64,000 bases of DNA from Acinetobacter albensis (GCF_900095025.1 NZ_FMBK01000005.1:124001-188000), one strand, 5' to 3'; shown: positions 54,026 to 63,967, numbered from the stretch's first letter. Program-made: numbers and translations. Notes: generated by a model from the letters alone, not told the origin.

Positions 54026-56467
54026 CTATTGTAATGCTGTGCAGATCACCGGTGGTGGGTCAGTGTTATTCGACATATTTAAGTCTAATGTCACTTCAAA
54101 TTTGCACTGTTCGTTTTGCCATGTGACAGTGATATAATTTTTTTCTGCTAAATCTGTTAAATAGACTTCCCCTCTTTTTCCTACTATAAACTCCTCTTCC
54201 CGTCCTGCTATTTTTACTTTTGCCCCTAAGGGCATAATCGAGTGGTCGGCCCGTAAAATAGTCATTAGGATATGGTTTGATCGACGTACAGGTAAATTCA
54301 CAAATATTCCACTCTTAGCATAGGGTTGTGGAAAGTCTTCAACTCCCTGTATTTCTGCCTCTAAAGGGAGCTCTGCCGGGTCAATACTAATTTTATTTTT
54401 TTGATAAGGTAATAGATTGGGAACTAGGGCTAAGCCTTGACTGTTAGTATGTGCAGCCAGTTGGTTACTGCGATATATTGGAATGTTTGAAAAATCCCCG
54501 ACTTTCACCACAGCAAAGCTCTGCTGACCAATATTTTGTGTAGCAAAAAATAAATCATTAAACCAACCGACTGACCCTTTAGCTGCTAAGCGCACAGATG
54601 TATTCCAATCTGAATTTTCCACAGCTTCTGCAATCAGCTGCCCCTTATCTGTGTTCCAAATGAGATTGGTATAGAGCCTTTGTTGAGGATCATCACTCAC
54701 ACGCACACTCCAACCTAATCCCGGCCCCGACGGAACAGACTGGTTCAGTTCTGCCGTAGTAATCGATTGCCTGTTCTGATCATGAGTTATACGGGTGACG
54801 GCACTACGCTGCTGATCAAGCGGGATGGTAAGACTTAATCCTCCACTCCATCCCTGATCAGCCTCTAAGCTTTTTGTTGCATAGGTGTTTAGAAATATAT
54901 TTTGTGCAAGCGAGACGTTTAAGCTTACCGAAAGCAACTGAAATATATTCCCTTCCCAATCTGACTGACCAGTATAATTAAGACCTGCTGAAATATGCTG
55001 AGCAATGGGTAATCCATAACCGGCAAAAACACGTTGTTTAGGTCTAATTTCACCTTCGATTGAAGCAAATTGATTGTAGTCTTTATCAAAATATTCCCAT
55101 CGCATCGATCCACTTCCAACCAAACTGGTACGATCCAGACCTACTAAATAACGGTTCCCTTGTAGATCTTTGTTATTTGATATTCCACCGCCGATACGTA
55201 AAATAGCGACATCACCCAAGATATGATTGACTATCCCTCCAATCGCTTGGCGATCTTTCTGTAATTCAATTCGACCCTCTACTGTGGTTAATTTACTCAG
55301 ACCCTGTCGCCACTGGGCGGATGAGAAGAAATCGCTATAATCATTACTTCTCACTCCATAATTTTCTCTCAGAAAACCAGCCTGAAATGAAAAATCGATA
55401 ATATCTTTTTCCAATAACTGGGGAGAAGTGTAGTAACTTTTAGTAATGAGTGTTTCTTGTCCCAACAAATTCCGGACGATTAAATTTAATTCGCCAGAAC
55501 CTGTGATCACTGGAATATTCGTTAAGTCAAAAGGTCCGGGACTCACTGTTTGCGTTTGAGTTTTTTGATTATTGACTAAAATATCAATGGTAGAAGGTAA
55601 AGCAGCAGACCCAGAAATTGAAGGCATCGGATAAGAAATATAACCCGGCTGGAGTGAAAAATCCCGTCCCCAACGGACACCTGCAAATCGTGCTGGACGA
55701 CTCCAATCACTAGCAAAGTCGATAGTATCTCCAATCACCAATGACTGCATTCGAGTAGGTAAATCTTTTTGCCAATAGCTTTCTGTCCGTATCGTTTCCT
55801 TATGATGATCGTTAACACGCATAACGGCGCCTACCATCGCTGTTCCCCAATTATTAAAGACGGTTCCTTCGATTAAGCCCGCATAGCTATTTTCATACTC
55901 GCCATGAATCGCATTCAGATCATAATTTATAAAAATTCCGGGAGAAGTCTTTTTAGCTAATTGATCAGCCTTTGGACGTACGTTGACTGAGTTAGTTTGG
56001 AAAGCTTGTATAGGCGCATGAATCTCTAAAGTTAAAGTTTGTCGATCAAGTTTATATTTAAGACTTTGAATTGAGTCTAGTGTATAGCCCTGGTTATTAT
56101 CGATTAATCTCATCAGTTCTGAAACAGGATGCAATCGAGTTGACTGCCAAACCGCTAAAGGCATTGCCAGACGACCATCTTGCAATTTTTCAACACGATA
56201 GATATCAGGTAATTGTTGGTTATTAATAATAATATTAACTAAAAGTGTTTCAGTCTGATCCTTAGCTTTCTCTGGAGCTAAATCCCCCTGATTCGGCAAA
56301 TCATTTCGTTCTGTAGTTAAGAACGAAGAGGAGATATGAGGCTCTGCAACCAATCCAGCATTTACTATAGACGGAGTTAATATATGAAATACAATTATCC
56401 ATGAAATTGGCTGGGGGCTAGGCCAAAAACTGTGTAATAAGGAGTGCCCTGAAAAAGATATATGCAT
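54026..56467 (-). CDS. archaic chaperone-usher pilus usher (CsuD-like)
   Basis: 813 residues; the outer-membrane channel that assembles pilus subunits. N-terminal signal-like MHISFSGHSLLHSFW, an N-terminal domain with DIYRVEKLQDGRLAMPLAVW, barrel strands (RTESYWQKDLPTRMQSLVIG), plug and C-terminal domains ending in DPPPVIC. The 29-bp gap to the chaperone and overall order match the Csu-type operon. Length normal for this usher clade. Confidence 0.9.
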   Translation of the reverse strand: MHISFSGHSLLHSFWPSPQPISWIIVFHILTPSIVNAGLVAEPHISSSFLTTERNDLPNQGDLAPEKAKDQTETLLVNIIINNQQLPDIYRVEKLQDGRLAMPLAVWQSTRLHPVSELMRLIDNNQGYTLDSIQSLKYKLDRQTLTLEIHAPIQAFQTNSVNVRPKADQLAKKTSPGIFINYDLNAIHGEYENSYAGLIEGTVFNNWGTAMVGAVMRVNDHHKETIRTESYWQKDLPTRMQSLVIGDTIDFASDWSRPARFAGVRWGRDFSLQPGYISYPMPSISGSAALPSTIDILVNNQKTQTQTVSPGPFDLTNIPVITGSGELNLIVRNLLGQETLITKSYYTSPQLLEKDIIDFSFQAGFLRENYGVRSNDYSDFFSSAQWRQGLSKLTTVEGRIELQKDRQAIGGIVNHILGDVAILRIGGGISNNKDLQGNRYLVGLDRTSLVGSGSMRWEYFDKDYNQFASIEGEIRPKQRVFAGYGLPIAQHISAGLNYTGQSDWEGNIFQLLSVSLNVSLAQNIFLNTYATKSLEADQGWSGGLSLTIPLDQQRSAVTRITHDQNRQSITTAELNQSVPSGPGLGWSVRVSDDPQQRLYTNLIWNTDKGQLIAEAVENSDWNTSVRLAAKGSVGWFNDLFFATQNIGQQSFAVVKVGDFSNIPIYRSNQLAAHTNSQGLALVPNLLPYQKNKISIDPAELPLEAEIQGVEDFPQPYAKSGIFVNLPVRRSNHILMTILRADHSIMPLGAKVKIAGREEEFIVGKRGEVYLTDLAEKNYITVTWQNEQCKFEVTLDLNMSNNTDPPPVICTALQ

Positions 56468-56496
56468 TCGTCATTTTCATTTATTTTTTAATTAAA

Positions 56497-57192
56497 TTAT
56501 GGGTGTTGAACTGGCTCTATCATTCCATTCGCAGTTTTTAATTGAATTTTGATTGGCGTGGAATCATTACTTGGCAGATCATAAGTCCATTGTTTCCAAG
56601 CCCCTGCGAGGACCGTATCATTGACCTTTAGATTCCGTTGCCAGTCTTTTCCCTGAATATGCACGTCAGAAAAATGAATCCGTTGATTTCCGGTATTTTC
56701 AATTCGAATGCAGCCTTGACCTGTCGGCGCTTTACATTGGATCCAGCGTGATGAAATGTTAGTCTGATGAACTGGCGCAATAAAAACTGGAATATTGTGG
56801 CTAATACGAAAAATAATCTCATTGGCTTTTATTGAGCTAGAGGGTATTTCTGCGGTTAAGTTTTCGAGTACCAGCCGATAACTCTTTTCCACGTTATTGC
56901 TCTGTGGGTAGCGAGGAGTCACTCTAAATATTTGGGTGGCGCCAGGAGCTATTTCCACCATTGGGGGAACCACTAATAACTCTTTGCTCTCCTGATAATG
57001 GTTTTTGCCATCCACTTGCACCCAAGACAAGCTATTCGCTTGATATCTCAGTTTCTGACCTGAAGTATTTACCAAGGTAATCGAAACTACTTTTTTTTGT
57101 GGCGTCAGATCTACCAGAACTGGTGAAATACTCATTGCATAGCTGACTGAAGTACTGAAAAGAAGGCCAAATCCTCCTATCTTTAAAAACAT
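56497..57192 (-). CDS. pilus periplasmic chaperone (CsuC-like)
   Basis: 231 residues; two Ig-like domains that stabilise pilins by donor-strand complementation. Signal peptide to YAMS, then ISPVLVDLTPQKKVVSITLV, the hydrophobic strand (RVTPRYP) and KANEIIFRISHNIPVFIAPV of the archaic clade. Lies between pilin and usher. Complete in length. Confidence 0.9.
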   Translation of the reverse strand: MFLKIGGFGLLFSTSVSYAMSISPVLVDLTPQKKVVSITLVNTSGQKLRYQANSLSWVQVDGKNHYQESKELLVVPPMVEIAPGATQIFRVTPRYPQSNNVEKSYRLVLENLTAEIPSSSIKANEIIFRISHNIPVFIAPVHQTNISSRWIQCKAPTGQGCIRIENTGNQRIHFSDVHIQGKDWQRNLKVNDTVLAGAWKQWTYDLPSNDSTPIKIQLKTANGMIEPVQHP

Positions 57193-57218
57193 TAACCGAC
57201 CTCCTTAAATAAAAATTA

Positions 57219-57713
57219 TTAATAAGAAATAGTCAGGTTTGCTGTACCTGTATAATTACCAGTCGTTACTTGCTGATTTTGTGGAATTACGCCATAAAGA
57301 TCAATTGATTGAGTCACACCTGTCCCTGTTACTGGAATAGTATCGCCTGCATCTGTAGTACCTAATATAGTATCTCGACTTGCAGTAGTATAAAGTTGAT
57401 AATTCAGTACTGAACCAGTGCTATTCGTCATGGTTCTTTGGGCAGTTGGAGTCGTTGAGAAGAGTTGAGCAATAGTACCATTTGTACACGTTACTCCTAC
57501 CGTAGTAGCACCATCTAGATTAGCGTTCGCATGTGTGGTTACTGGAAGATATTCACCAAAAGCTAGAGTTGCATTATTAATTACGCATGCAGATAGAACA
57601 TTGGCTGTGACCGTTAGTGTACTTGTTGCAGTAGCTGCATTTACTGAAGAGGAAATTCCAATAAAAATCAGAGTTCCTAATAATTTAGGTGTTATTCTAA
57701 ACAATTTTTTCAT
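57219..57713 (-). CDS. major pilin-like SCPU subunit (CsuA/B-like)
   Basis: 164 residues from ATG 57713, with AAGGAT upstream; ATG 57737 is in frame but is less good. Signal peptide to SVNA, then ATATSTLTVTANVLSACVIN (donor strand) and a Cys pair around ACVI and VTCTN. First gene of the operon pilin-chaperone-usher-SCPU. Archaic pili of this type mediate attachment to abiotic surfaces in Acinetobacter. Confidence 0.88.
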   Translation of the reverse strand: MKKLFRITPKLLGTLIFIGISSSVNAATATSTLTVTANVLSACVINNATLAFGEYLPVTTHANANLDGATTVGVTCTNGTIAQLFSTTPTAQRTMTNSTGSVLNYQLYTTASRDTILGTTDAGDTIPVTGTGVTQSIDLYGVIPQNQQVTTGNYTGTANLTISY

Positions 57714-57989
57714 CTTTTTAATCCTTACTATTAGCACTTTTATTATATGAATAGTATAGCTATTTTTGTTTGTGTCCTACTGATGTGTAAACTTATATTG
57801 TTAAATTAAGTAAAGAAATATGTAGTGCCAATTTATGCATATTAATGAGATGAATTATTCATTAGTAACAAGGTAAGTTTTTAAATAAATACTTTTTATC
57901 GTGTTTCAGCTATGAGAAAAATGCTTTGAAATTACTGAAATGAGAACATTTATACCAAATGGAAATAAAGATAATTTCCAAGATACTGA

Positions 57990-58184
57990 GTTGAGCTGTT
58001 CGGACTCTTAAAGGCTTTGTTGCATAAAGAGCTGAAAGATAGAGTTCCCCTAATCCCGGCAGAGTTTGCTGTACGCTTGCATATCAGCGAGAGAACCCTA
58101 CAAAACGGGAACAAGGGTCGCTATCCGACTGGTCCTGCAGCGACTCTAATTCGCATTCTGGATGCTCATCCAACTCTGATTTAA
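57990..58184 (+). pseudogene. truncated XRE/HigA-like helix-turn-helix remnant
   Basis: No clear start. The frame reads VPLIPAEFAVRLHISERTLQ then NKGRYPTGPAATLIRILDAH, the 'eFA-x-x-L-x-vS-x-RTLQ-N-W-E-q-G-r-x-P-tG-aA-x-LLRI' pattern of type II antitoxin-like regulators, but with the WEQ bases changed. The 5' side is lost. A sequence GGCTTTGTTGCATAAA at 58013, like an IS end, is embedded. Confidence 0.5.
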
Positions 58185-58192
58185 ATATTTTA

Positions 58193-58408
58193 GATAATAA
58201 AAAAGCCCAACATCCTGTTGGGCTTTTTTACATATTTGATGCGTTGGTATAACTCCTGTCGTACCTGCATTCTCCGTTGCTGTCTTTTCTTATTCTTATC
58301 TGGAGTATCCTGCTCTCTATGTCCCCATGATAGGCAATCAGGGTGCGGTCGTATAGCCGCAAAAACCCTAAATCTCTGTACGCTTTGGCGTACAAAAATG
58401 AATAAAAA
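58193..58408 (-). other. unexplained open frame with structured ends
   Basis: 72 codons open on the minus strand without a start: HPDCLSWGHREQDTPDKNKK, then RQQRRMQVRQELYQRIK. Very basic. It overlaps the hairpin of 58199-58229. Looks like the remnant of a small nucleic-acid-binding protein. Confidence 0.3.
58199..58229. terminator. intrinsic hairpin terminator
   Basis: 14-bp perfect stem AAAAAAGCCCAACA / TGTTGGGCTTTTTT, loop TCC. Confidence 0.85.
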
Positions 58409-58442
58409 CTATCCCAGTTTTATCCGCAGAAATTGGGGATAA
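58346..58442. repeat. cluster of three short hairpins
   Basis: GCGG / CCGC around 58345-58360, GTACGC-TTTG-GCGTAC at 58378-58393 and ATCCC / GGGAT at 58411-58440, in tandem inside a small GC-richer patch. Resembles a replication or RNA-structure element; no assignment. Confidence 0.4.
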
Positions 58443-58524
58443 TTTAAGATCTCGGTGCATTGATAACACAGAAAAAAACTTAAGAACGATTGAATATTGA
58501 TCAATTTTATTGGCGAAATATATA

Positions 58525-58580
58525 AGAAATGGTTTAAAAAAGCCGACTTAGACACAAGTCGGCTTTTTTAAACCATTTCT
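58525..58580. terminator. 25-bp perfect inverted repeat terminator
   Basis: Arms 58525-58549 and 58556-58580 are exactly complementary with loop AGACAC; inner A-run and T-run suggest termination in both directions, about 190 bp past the porin. Confidence 0.88.
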
Positions 58581-58769
58581 TTATTAGATAAATTTTTGAA
58601 ACTTAATGCTATTTTTAAAATCATTTTGTATAAACACGATTATATTAAATAACAATTAAATTTTCATACACCAAATTTTATAATACTTCATTTAAATTAA
58701 AGAAAAAGATTGTTGGTATCTACATAGAAATGAAAAAAATGATTTATAAAAAAACTCTAATATTGCCAA

Positions 58770-59798
58770 TTAAAAGAGTTTATATTTGAAATCATATTTC
58801 ACACCAATTCCAAAACCGCGTGCCGTTTGATCATCTTTAAAATCATTTTTATCGTAATGATCATAATATGTCTGTAAAGCCAGATTCTTATTTACCTTAT
58901 AAACATAAGCTAATTGATAACGCTTTTGTTTCGCACCTACTAACTTTTGTACATCTTTTTCCATATAGTTGATAACAAGAGAGTTTTTATCCTTATTAAG
59001 CTTAAATCCAGTAATCCAATAATGAATATCCTTTTGGCTTGTTATGGTATTGTTATAAAACTCTTGACCGTAAAGAACATAGGGCTGAAATAAGTCTAGC
59101 GTGGTACTTCGCAGACCAAATTGCCACTTCCAGTCCATTTGATTCACTTTAGCATCTGATTCACTCCAATCTTTAGCAAACCCTAAACCCAATTTAAAAT
59201 CATCATTTTTATAATCTGCTCCAAAATCAGCTGAACGTGTTGGATCTTCAGCCGCAAAATTGAATATGGATTTACCTGTATGATGATATCTAGCACTTAA
59301 ACGCCATCCTTCATATTCAGGAGATTTATAACCCACTGAATTGGAGGTTCGGTTTCTGGCATTGGCAATATTGGTTCCTATCGCAGTAAGACCAGCATCA
59401 TTACCAGCATAACTCACGATACTGCCTAACTGGCTATACAAGGGAGAACCTGTTGGATTACCTGAATCTAAACGCCCAATAGCAAAACTTCCCCAGACTT
59501 CACTACTTAAACCAATATAGAAATTTCGTGGATAATCTGTTTCTTCACCAGTTCTTAAATTAAAACCTTCTTCTAAACCAAAATCTAATTTCAAATCAGG
59601 TTTTAAGTCATAGAATCCTTTCACGCCGACACGGGTGCTATTATCATCCATTTCTGATCGTAACTTTTCACCATCGACTTTTTGATGTTCGTAGGCAGGT
59701 CTTAAACTGCCATAGATCAGTACTTCACTGGCAAAGTTGGAAGTGTTCATCAGCACACAGCAACTGGATAAACAGAGTGATTTAAATGTAAAGTCCAT
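58770..59798 (-). CDS. outer-membrane porin (Porin_4 type)
   Basis: 342 residues from ATG 59798 (the in-frame extension starts TTG). Signal peptide to NFAS, then EVLIYGSLRPAYEHQKVDGE, the 'GLEEGFNLRTG' barrel-turn, RNFYIGLSSEVWGSFAIGRL and an ending FGIGVKYDF plus an unusual KYKLF tail rather than a clean terminal Phe. Trimeric general porins of gamma-proteobacteria. Probably transcribed with the hydrolase and transporter upstream (136-bp gap). Confidence 0.86.
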   Translation of the reverse strand: MDFTFKSLCLSSCCVLMNTSNFASEVLIYGSLRPAYEHQKVDGEKLRSEMDDNSTRVGVKGFYDLKPDLKLDFGLEEGFNLRTGEETDYPRNFYIGLSSEVWGSFAIGRLDSGNPTGSPLYSQLGSIVSYAGNDAGLTAIGTNIANARNRTSNSVGYKSPEYEGWRLSARYHHTGKSIFNFAAEDPTRSADFGADYKNDDFKLGLGFAKDWSESDAKVNQMDWKWQFGLRSTTLDLFQPYVLYGQEFYNNTITSQKDIHYWITGFKLNKDKNSLVINYMEKDVQKLVGAKQKRYQLAYVYKVNKNLALQTYYDHYDKNDFKDDQTARGFGIGVKYDFKYKLF

Positions 59799-59933
59799 TT
59801 TTTTTAAAGCCTCGTTACCCCTTAGATCCAAAGTATCTAAAGTAAAAATTAAATAAAAAGATTTACATACTTACATCAGCATTTCATTATGCAAAAATGC
59901 AAAGTATGTAATAGAAACAAACAATAAAAAGGC

Positions 59934-61763
59934 TTAATTCACTTCAGCGATATGAAGATGAATTGCAGATGGATAATCCCTGCCTGCATAGATCGTATTA
60001 TTCGCCTTACGTGTTGCCTCAAGCCCTTGATGCTGAAAATCAGCATGATTGAAATTCAAATCAAAATGAGGGAAGTTACTGCTCGAAATGTCCAAACGAA
60101 TTCGATGGCCTTTCTTGAATAAATTACAACAGTCGAAAGCTTGAATTTCTACTTTCACGACTTCACCTACCGACAATGGCTCAGAATGCTGCCAACTGTT
60201 GCGAAAGCGCGATCGAATAATGCCATCACTAACATTCATTGCAAATCCATCTGGATAGTCCTCAGAAGATGGATAGACATCAATTAATTTAGCTGTAAAA
60301 TCAGTATCTGCGACATCGCTACTAACCCATAACTCAACCTTGACTGGGCCTGCCACCAAAACGTCTTGCTCAAGTATCTCAGTTTCAAAAACCAAGATAT
60401 CCGGGCGATTCGACAAGGGTTGGTTATTTTCAGCACTGCCAAAGAACCCGACTTTCTCACGCTGATCAAATGCTCCACCCCAGAAAATTGGTTTTCCCGA
60501 AGTTATTGCACCACCGATGGTTGGTACAGGATATGCGGGATCATAACAATAATCATAATGTGCTTGGAGAGCTTCAGGTTGTGTAGAAAGCTTCTCCTCC
60601 GCTGATAAATATAATGCTTTTGGTGTCGTTGCAGCAATCGGCCATGACTGTGCCTTTATCCAATGGCCACCGTGGTTCAAGGTATTATCTGCTAATTTCT
60701 CACCCGATCCTCCGCCCATAACAAATACATTTACATCATGTGCATCAGATTGCTTTTTGTCTTGTAAATGCTTTTTAAACCAGTCAATTCGGTAATCAAC
60801 CCAATCCCTTTGAAAGTGTTGTTCAAAAGCGGCTTGTACACCGAACTCAACCTCCCCACTCTGTGTGTTATTACGATCACCATGTAACCACGGCCCCATA
60901 ATCACTTTATGTTTAGCCACACGATCTAAGGTTGAAAATGCTAGAAAATTATTTAATGTACTGGTCACATAAGCATCGTACCAACTGGACATAAATAATA
61001 CTGGAATATCAGGGATATCATCAAAATAACCCTTAGCATGAATCCCTATTTTTTCCCAGTACTCACTAAAGCAATCTTGTGACCATTGTTCAAATAAATA
61101 ATCTTCATACTCAGGCATATGTCGCAGTGGTGAATGGCCTTTTTTCCACGGCATTTGCTTAAACCACTGATCTAAATCTTCAGCTTCCAACAATGCTAAT
61201 AAATCGTTATCGCCTGTAGACTTTACTTTATTAATTGCTTGACGATAGGCCCATGTAGCTTGCTTTAATTCAAAAGCTCCACCCTGACGGATACCGCATT
61301 GAAAGGCTTCATAAAAACCACCAGAATCTAATATCATGGTTTTTAATGCTTTCGGATTTAAACAAGCCAATGCTAATTGCGTATGTGCAGCATAAGATAA
61401 TCCCATACTGCCAATATCGCCATTACACCAACTTTGCTGTTGAATCCATTCTAAACTGTCTAGACCATCTTCAGCTTCATTAATATATTTAACAAACTCG
61501 CCTTCAGAGTGATAACGCCCGCGGCAGTCTTGAAAAATAATAGCAAAACCTTGATCTGTAAATCGTTTTGCCATATCTAAACGATTAATCAGCGTACCAT
61601 CTAATTGAATTTCAGAGCGGGATTGTGCCTCTTTATCGTAGGGCGTACGTTCGATTACTACTGGCCATTGTTGTGTGGTTTCCGTATATTCTGGCAAATA
61701 AATATCAGTCGCAAGATGGATACCATCCCGCATACGAATCATTTGATTCTTTATAGCTTTCAT
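59934..61763 (-). CDS. CocE/NonD-family (X-Pro dipeptidyl-peptidase S15-like) hydrolase
   Basis: 609 residues. ATDIYLP, RTPYDK, FQDCRGRYHSEGEF, the nucleophile elbow GSMGLSYAAH, a PWLHGDRN segment and a C-terminal jelly-roll (MNVSDGIIRSRFR) match the CocE/NonD enzymes that cleave amide and ester bonds such as cocaine or glutaryl-7-ACA. No signal peptide. Lies 15 bp after the YfcC transporter, so likely acts on what it imports. Confidence 0.87.
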   Translation of the reverse strand: MKAIKNQMIRMRDGIHLATDIYLPEYTETTQQWPVVIERTPYDKEAQSRSEIQLDGTLINRLDMAKRFTDQGFAIIFQDCRGRYHSEGEFVKYINEAEDGLDSLEWIQQQSWCNGDIGSMGLSYAAHTQLALACLNPKALKTMILDSGGFYEAFQCGIRQGGAFELKQATWAYRQAINKVKSTGDNDLLALLEAEDLDQWFKQMPWKKGHSPLRHMPEYEDYLFEQWSQDCFSEYWEKIGIHAKGYFDDIPDIPVLFMSSWYDAYVTSTLNNFLAFSTLDRVAKHKVIMGPWLHGDRNNTQSGEVEFGVQAAFEQHFQRDWVDYRIDWFKKHLQDKKQSDAHDVNVFVMGGGSGEKLADNTLNHGGHWIKAQSWPIAATTPKALYLSAEEKLSTQPEALQAHYDYCYDPAYPVPTIGGAITSGKPIFWGGAFDQREKVGFFGSAENNQPLSNRPDILVFETEILEQDVLVAGPVKVELWVSSDVADTDFTAKLIDVYPSSEDYPDGFAMNVSDGIIRSRFRNSWQHSEPLSVGEVVKVEIQAFDCCNLFKKGHRIRLDISSSNFPHFDLNFNHADFQHQGLEATRKANNTIYAGRDYPSAIHLHIAEVN

Positions 61764-61778
61764 TGAACAACCTATTTG

Positions 61779-63185
61779 TTAAACACCTATTGCAACCGAA
61801 ATCATCAATAAAACAATCGAAATAGCCATGAAAATAAAGAACAGCGGAAATACAAATCTAATCCAAGAAGTCCAGCCAATTTGTGCTGCAGCCAATAGAA
61901 CTAAGAGCCCTGTAGAAGTTGGCGTGACGAGGTTCATTAAGCTATGGCCATAAAGGAAAGCTTGAACTGTTGTTTGCGGTGGAACACCTGATAATTGTCC
62001 TAATGGCGCCAAAATAGGCATGGTCACAGCAACCGAGCCACTGGTCGATGGAATAAGTACATCAGTAATCGCTTGTGATACGAACATGCCAAAGGCAGAA
62101 ACATAGGGACCATGTTGACCAATTAAATGGACTAGGCCATTAATCACAGAATCCATGACTTGAGATTCAGACAAAATAATTTCAACTGAACTTGCAAAAC
62201 CAATTAACAAACCTGCAACCAATACATGTTTCATACCACTGATAAAAGCATCAATATTTTCATCAACTTTTGCATGACTCACGATGCCTAAAATAATACT
62301 GAGAAATAAATAATAGGTCGCTAAGTCGATATTCTTCCATGACCAATGATCTGAGGCAAAAACCATAAAGACAACGCCCAAACCCAAGGTGATCCAAATC
62401 ATTTTATGACGCTTTGATAAGGGTTTATTGTCTAAAACAATCGGTTCAAACTGTGTATTTGAGATTTCTGCTTGTCTTGCTTTATATAAAACAAAGGCGA
62501 TACCCACTAATAAGAAGATAATAAAACTGGCCAAACGGAATGACATGCCACTAAAAACGGGAACCCCAACTAGAGGTTGTGCAATACCTAAAACTGCAGG
62601 AATGACAACAGCACCCATATATCCAATTTTTACTGCAATAATTACAATCGCACCGCCTAAAATATCAGGCATTCCAAGTCTTTTAACCAACAGAATGACC
62701 ATCGGAATCACGATTAAATATTCTTTAGCAAAACCTAAAATAGTACTACCTAGTGCAAAGATTCCCATTAATACTGGAATCAGTACCCATTTATTACCAC
62801 CAGTTAAACCAAGCATTCGATCTAGACCAGATTCTACGGCACCCGACTTAGTGAGCACACCAAACATACCGCCAATAAATAGAATCATTAAAATCATATC
62901 GATTTTTTTAGCAATTCCCTGTGGTATCGCTTTTAAGCCATCAACTAGACTTAGAACCTTGACCTGCTCACTTGAATCAGTATTACTCGTAGAATTAATA
63001 CCTAAAACTTTTTCTAATGTTACGGTTTTATCTATTACATGATAACTATTTGGAATAACGAGCTTTTCATCCCGTTCAAAACTGCCTGAATTAACAAAAT
63101 ATGTGGCTAAAAGTGAGATAAATACAACAATACTCATCACTATAATCGGATTAATAGGCTTCCCTATTACTGCATTCCCTGACAT
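61779..63185 (-). CDS. YfcC/DcuC-family transporter
   Basis: 468 residues with 12-14 predicted helices. GFAKEYLIVIPMVILLVKRL and VKIGYMGAVVIPAVLGIAQP are the loops typical of YfcC (PF03606, C4-dicarboxylate carrier superfamily). Substrates in this group include short peptides, arginine, ornithine or acids; not determined. Preceded by the IclR gene with a 23-bp gap. Confidence 0.8.
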   Translation of the reverse strand: MSGNAVIGKPINPIIVMSIVVFISLLATYFVNSGSFERDEKLVIPNSYHVIDKTVTLEKVLGINSTSNTDSSEQVKVLSLVDGLKAIPQGIAKKIDMILMILFIGGMFGVLTKSGAVESGLDRMLGLTGGNKWVLIPVLMGIFALGSTILGFAKEYLIVIPMVILLVKRLGMPDILGGAIVIIAVKIGYMGAVVIPAVLGIAQPLVGVPVFSGMSFRLASFIIFLLVGIAFVLYKARQAEISNTQFEPIVLDNKPLSKRHKMIWITLGLGVVFMVFASDHWSWKNIDLATYYLFLSIILGIVSHAKVDENIDAFISGMKHVLVAGLLIGFASSVEIILSESQVMDSVINGLVHLIGQHGPYVSAFGMFVSQAITDVLIPSTSGSVAVTMPILAPLGQLSGVPPQTTVQAFLYGHSLMNLVTPTSTGLLVLLAAAQIGWTSWIRFVFPLFFIFMAISIVLLMISVAIGV

Positions 63186-63208
63186 TGTATAACTTCCTTA
63201 TTTAATGA

Positions 63209-63967
63209 CTAATTTATCAAAATCTCATTAGAGTTAAGACTGATTCCGATCCGACCGGCTGCTTCAGCCAATTGTTTTACGATAGACTCGATCACCTGTT
63301 CATCCTTACGAACTTCAGGTAAAGAGCAACTAATAGCCGCAATCAATACGCCATCTCTTGAAAATATAGGCACAGCAAGAGCTATTACGCCTTTGGTCAA
63401 TTCACCATTACTACGATAAAAACCATCACGTTGAATCTGTGCTAATTCAGATTGATTTATAGGTTCTTGAGGATGGGCTTGTATAAATGCGTTAAGTACA
63501 TCTTCAGCCGCATAAGCGAGTAAGACTTTTCCTGAAGCGCCTTGTCCTAAACTACGTAAAGTGCCGAATTGACTCATCACACGTAGCACCTGAGTAGAGC
63601 CACGACGATAAATTTGTGAAATTTTAAAATTTGGTTGGTTGATATAAACCTGAAAACTTTCATTAAAAGTTTGCTGTAAGCGATCAACTTCTTGCACGAC
63701 AACTTTCATTAAATGACTTTGATTTAATGATTGCTGACCAATCTTCGCAGCTTGATATCCCAAGCGATAAGCTTTGGTATTTGCATCCTGTTCCACATAT
63801 CCGGCCTTATTCAACGTTGTTAATAATCGATAACAACGTGATTTATTCAGATTGACGCGTCTTGCGACTTCGCTCAATCCGATATCAGGCGAATTTGCAA
63901 TAAGGTTCAAAAGCTCTAAAGCAGTTATGACGCTTCCTACATCATTTGAATTTGTATCATCCTTCAT
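63209..63967 (-). CDS. IclR-family transcriptional regulator
   Basis: 252 residues. N-terminal winged helix: SVITALELLNLIANSPDIGL then EVARRVNLNKSRCYRLLTTL and GYVEQDA. The GAF-like effector domain has LGQGASGKVLLAYAAEDVLN and ALAVPIFSRDGVLIAAISCS. First gene of the presumed operon iclR-yfcC-cocE-porin and probably its regulator. Confidence 0.92.
   Translation of the reverse strand: MKDDTNSNDVGSVITALELLNLIANSPDIGLSEVARRVNLNKSRCYRLLTTLNKAGYVEQDANTKAYRLGYQAAKIGQQSLNQSHLMKVVVQEVDRLQQTFNESFQVYINQPNFKISQIYRRGSTQVLRVMSQFGTLRSLGQGASGKVLLAYAAEDVLNAFIQAHPQEPINQSELAQIQRDGFYRSNGELTKGVIALAVPIFSRDGVLIAAISCSLPEVRKDEQVIESIVKQLAEAAGRIGISLNSNEILIN

Noticed and set aside
58218-58442. Plus-strand 74-codon frame over the hairpins
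   Set aside because: Cysteine-rich and rare-codon-rich; better explained by hairpins and the opposite open frame.
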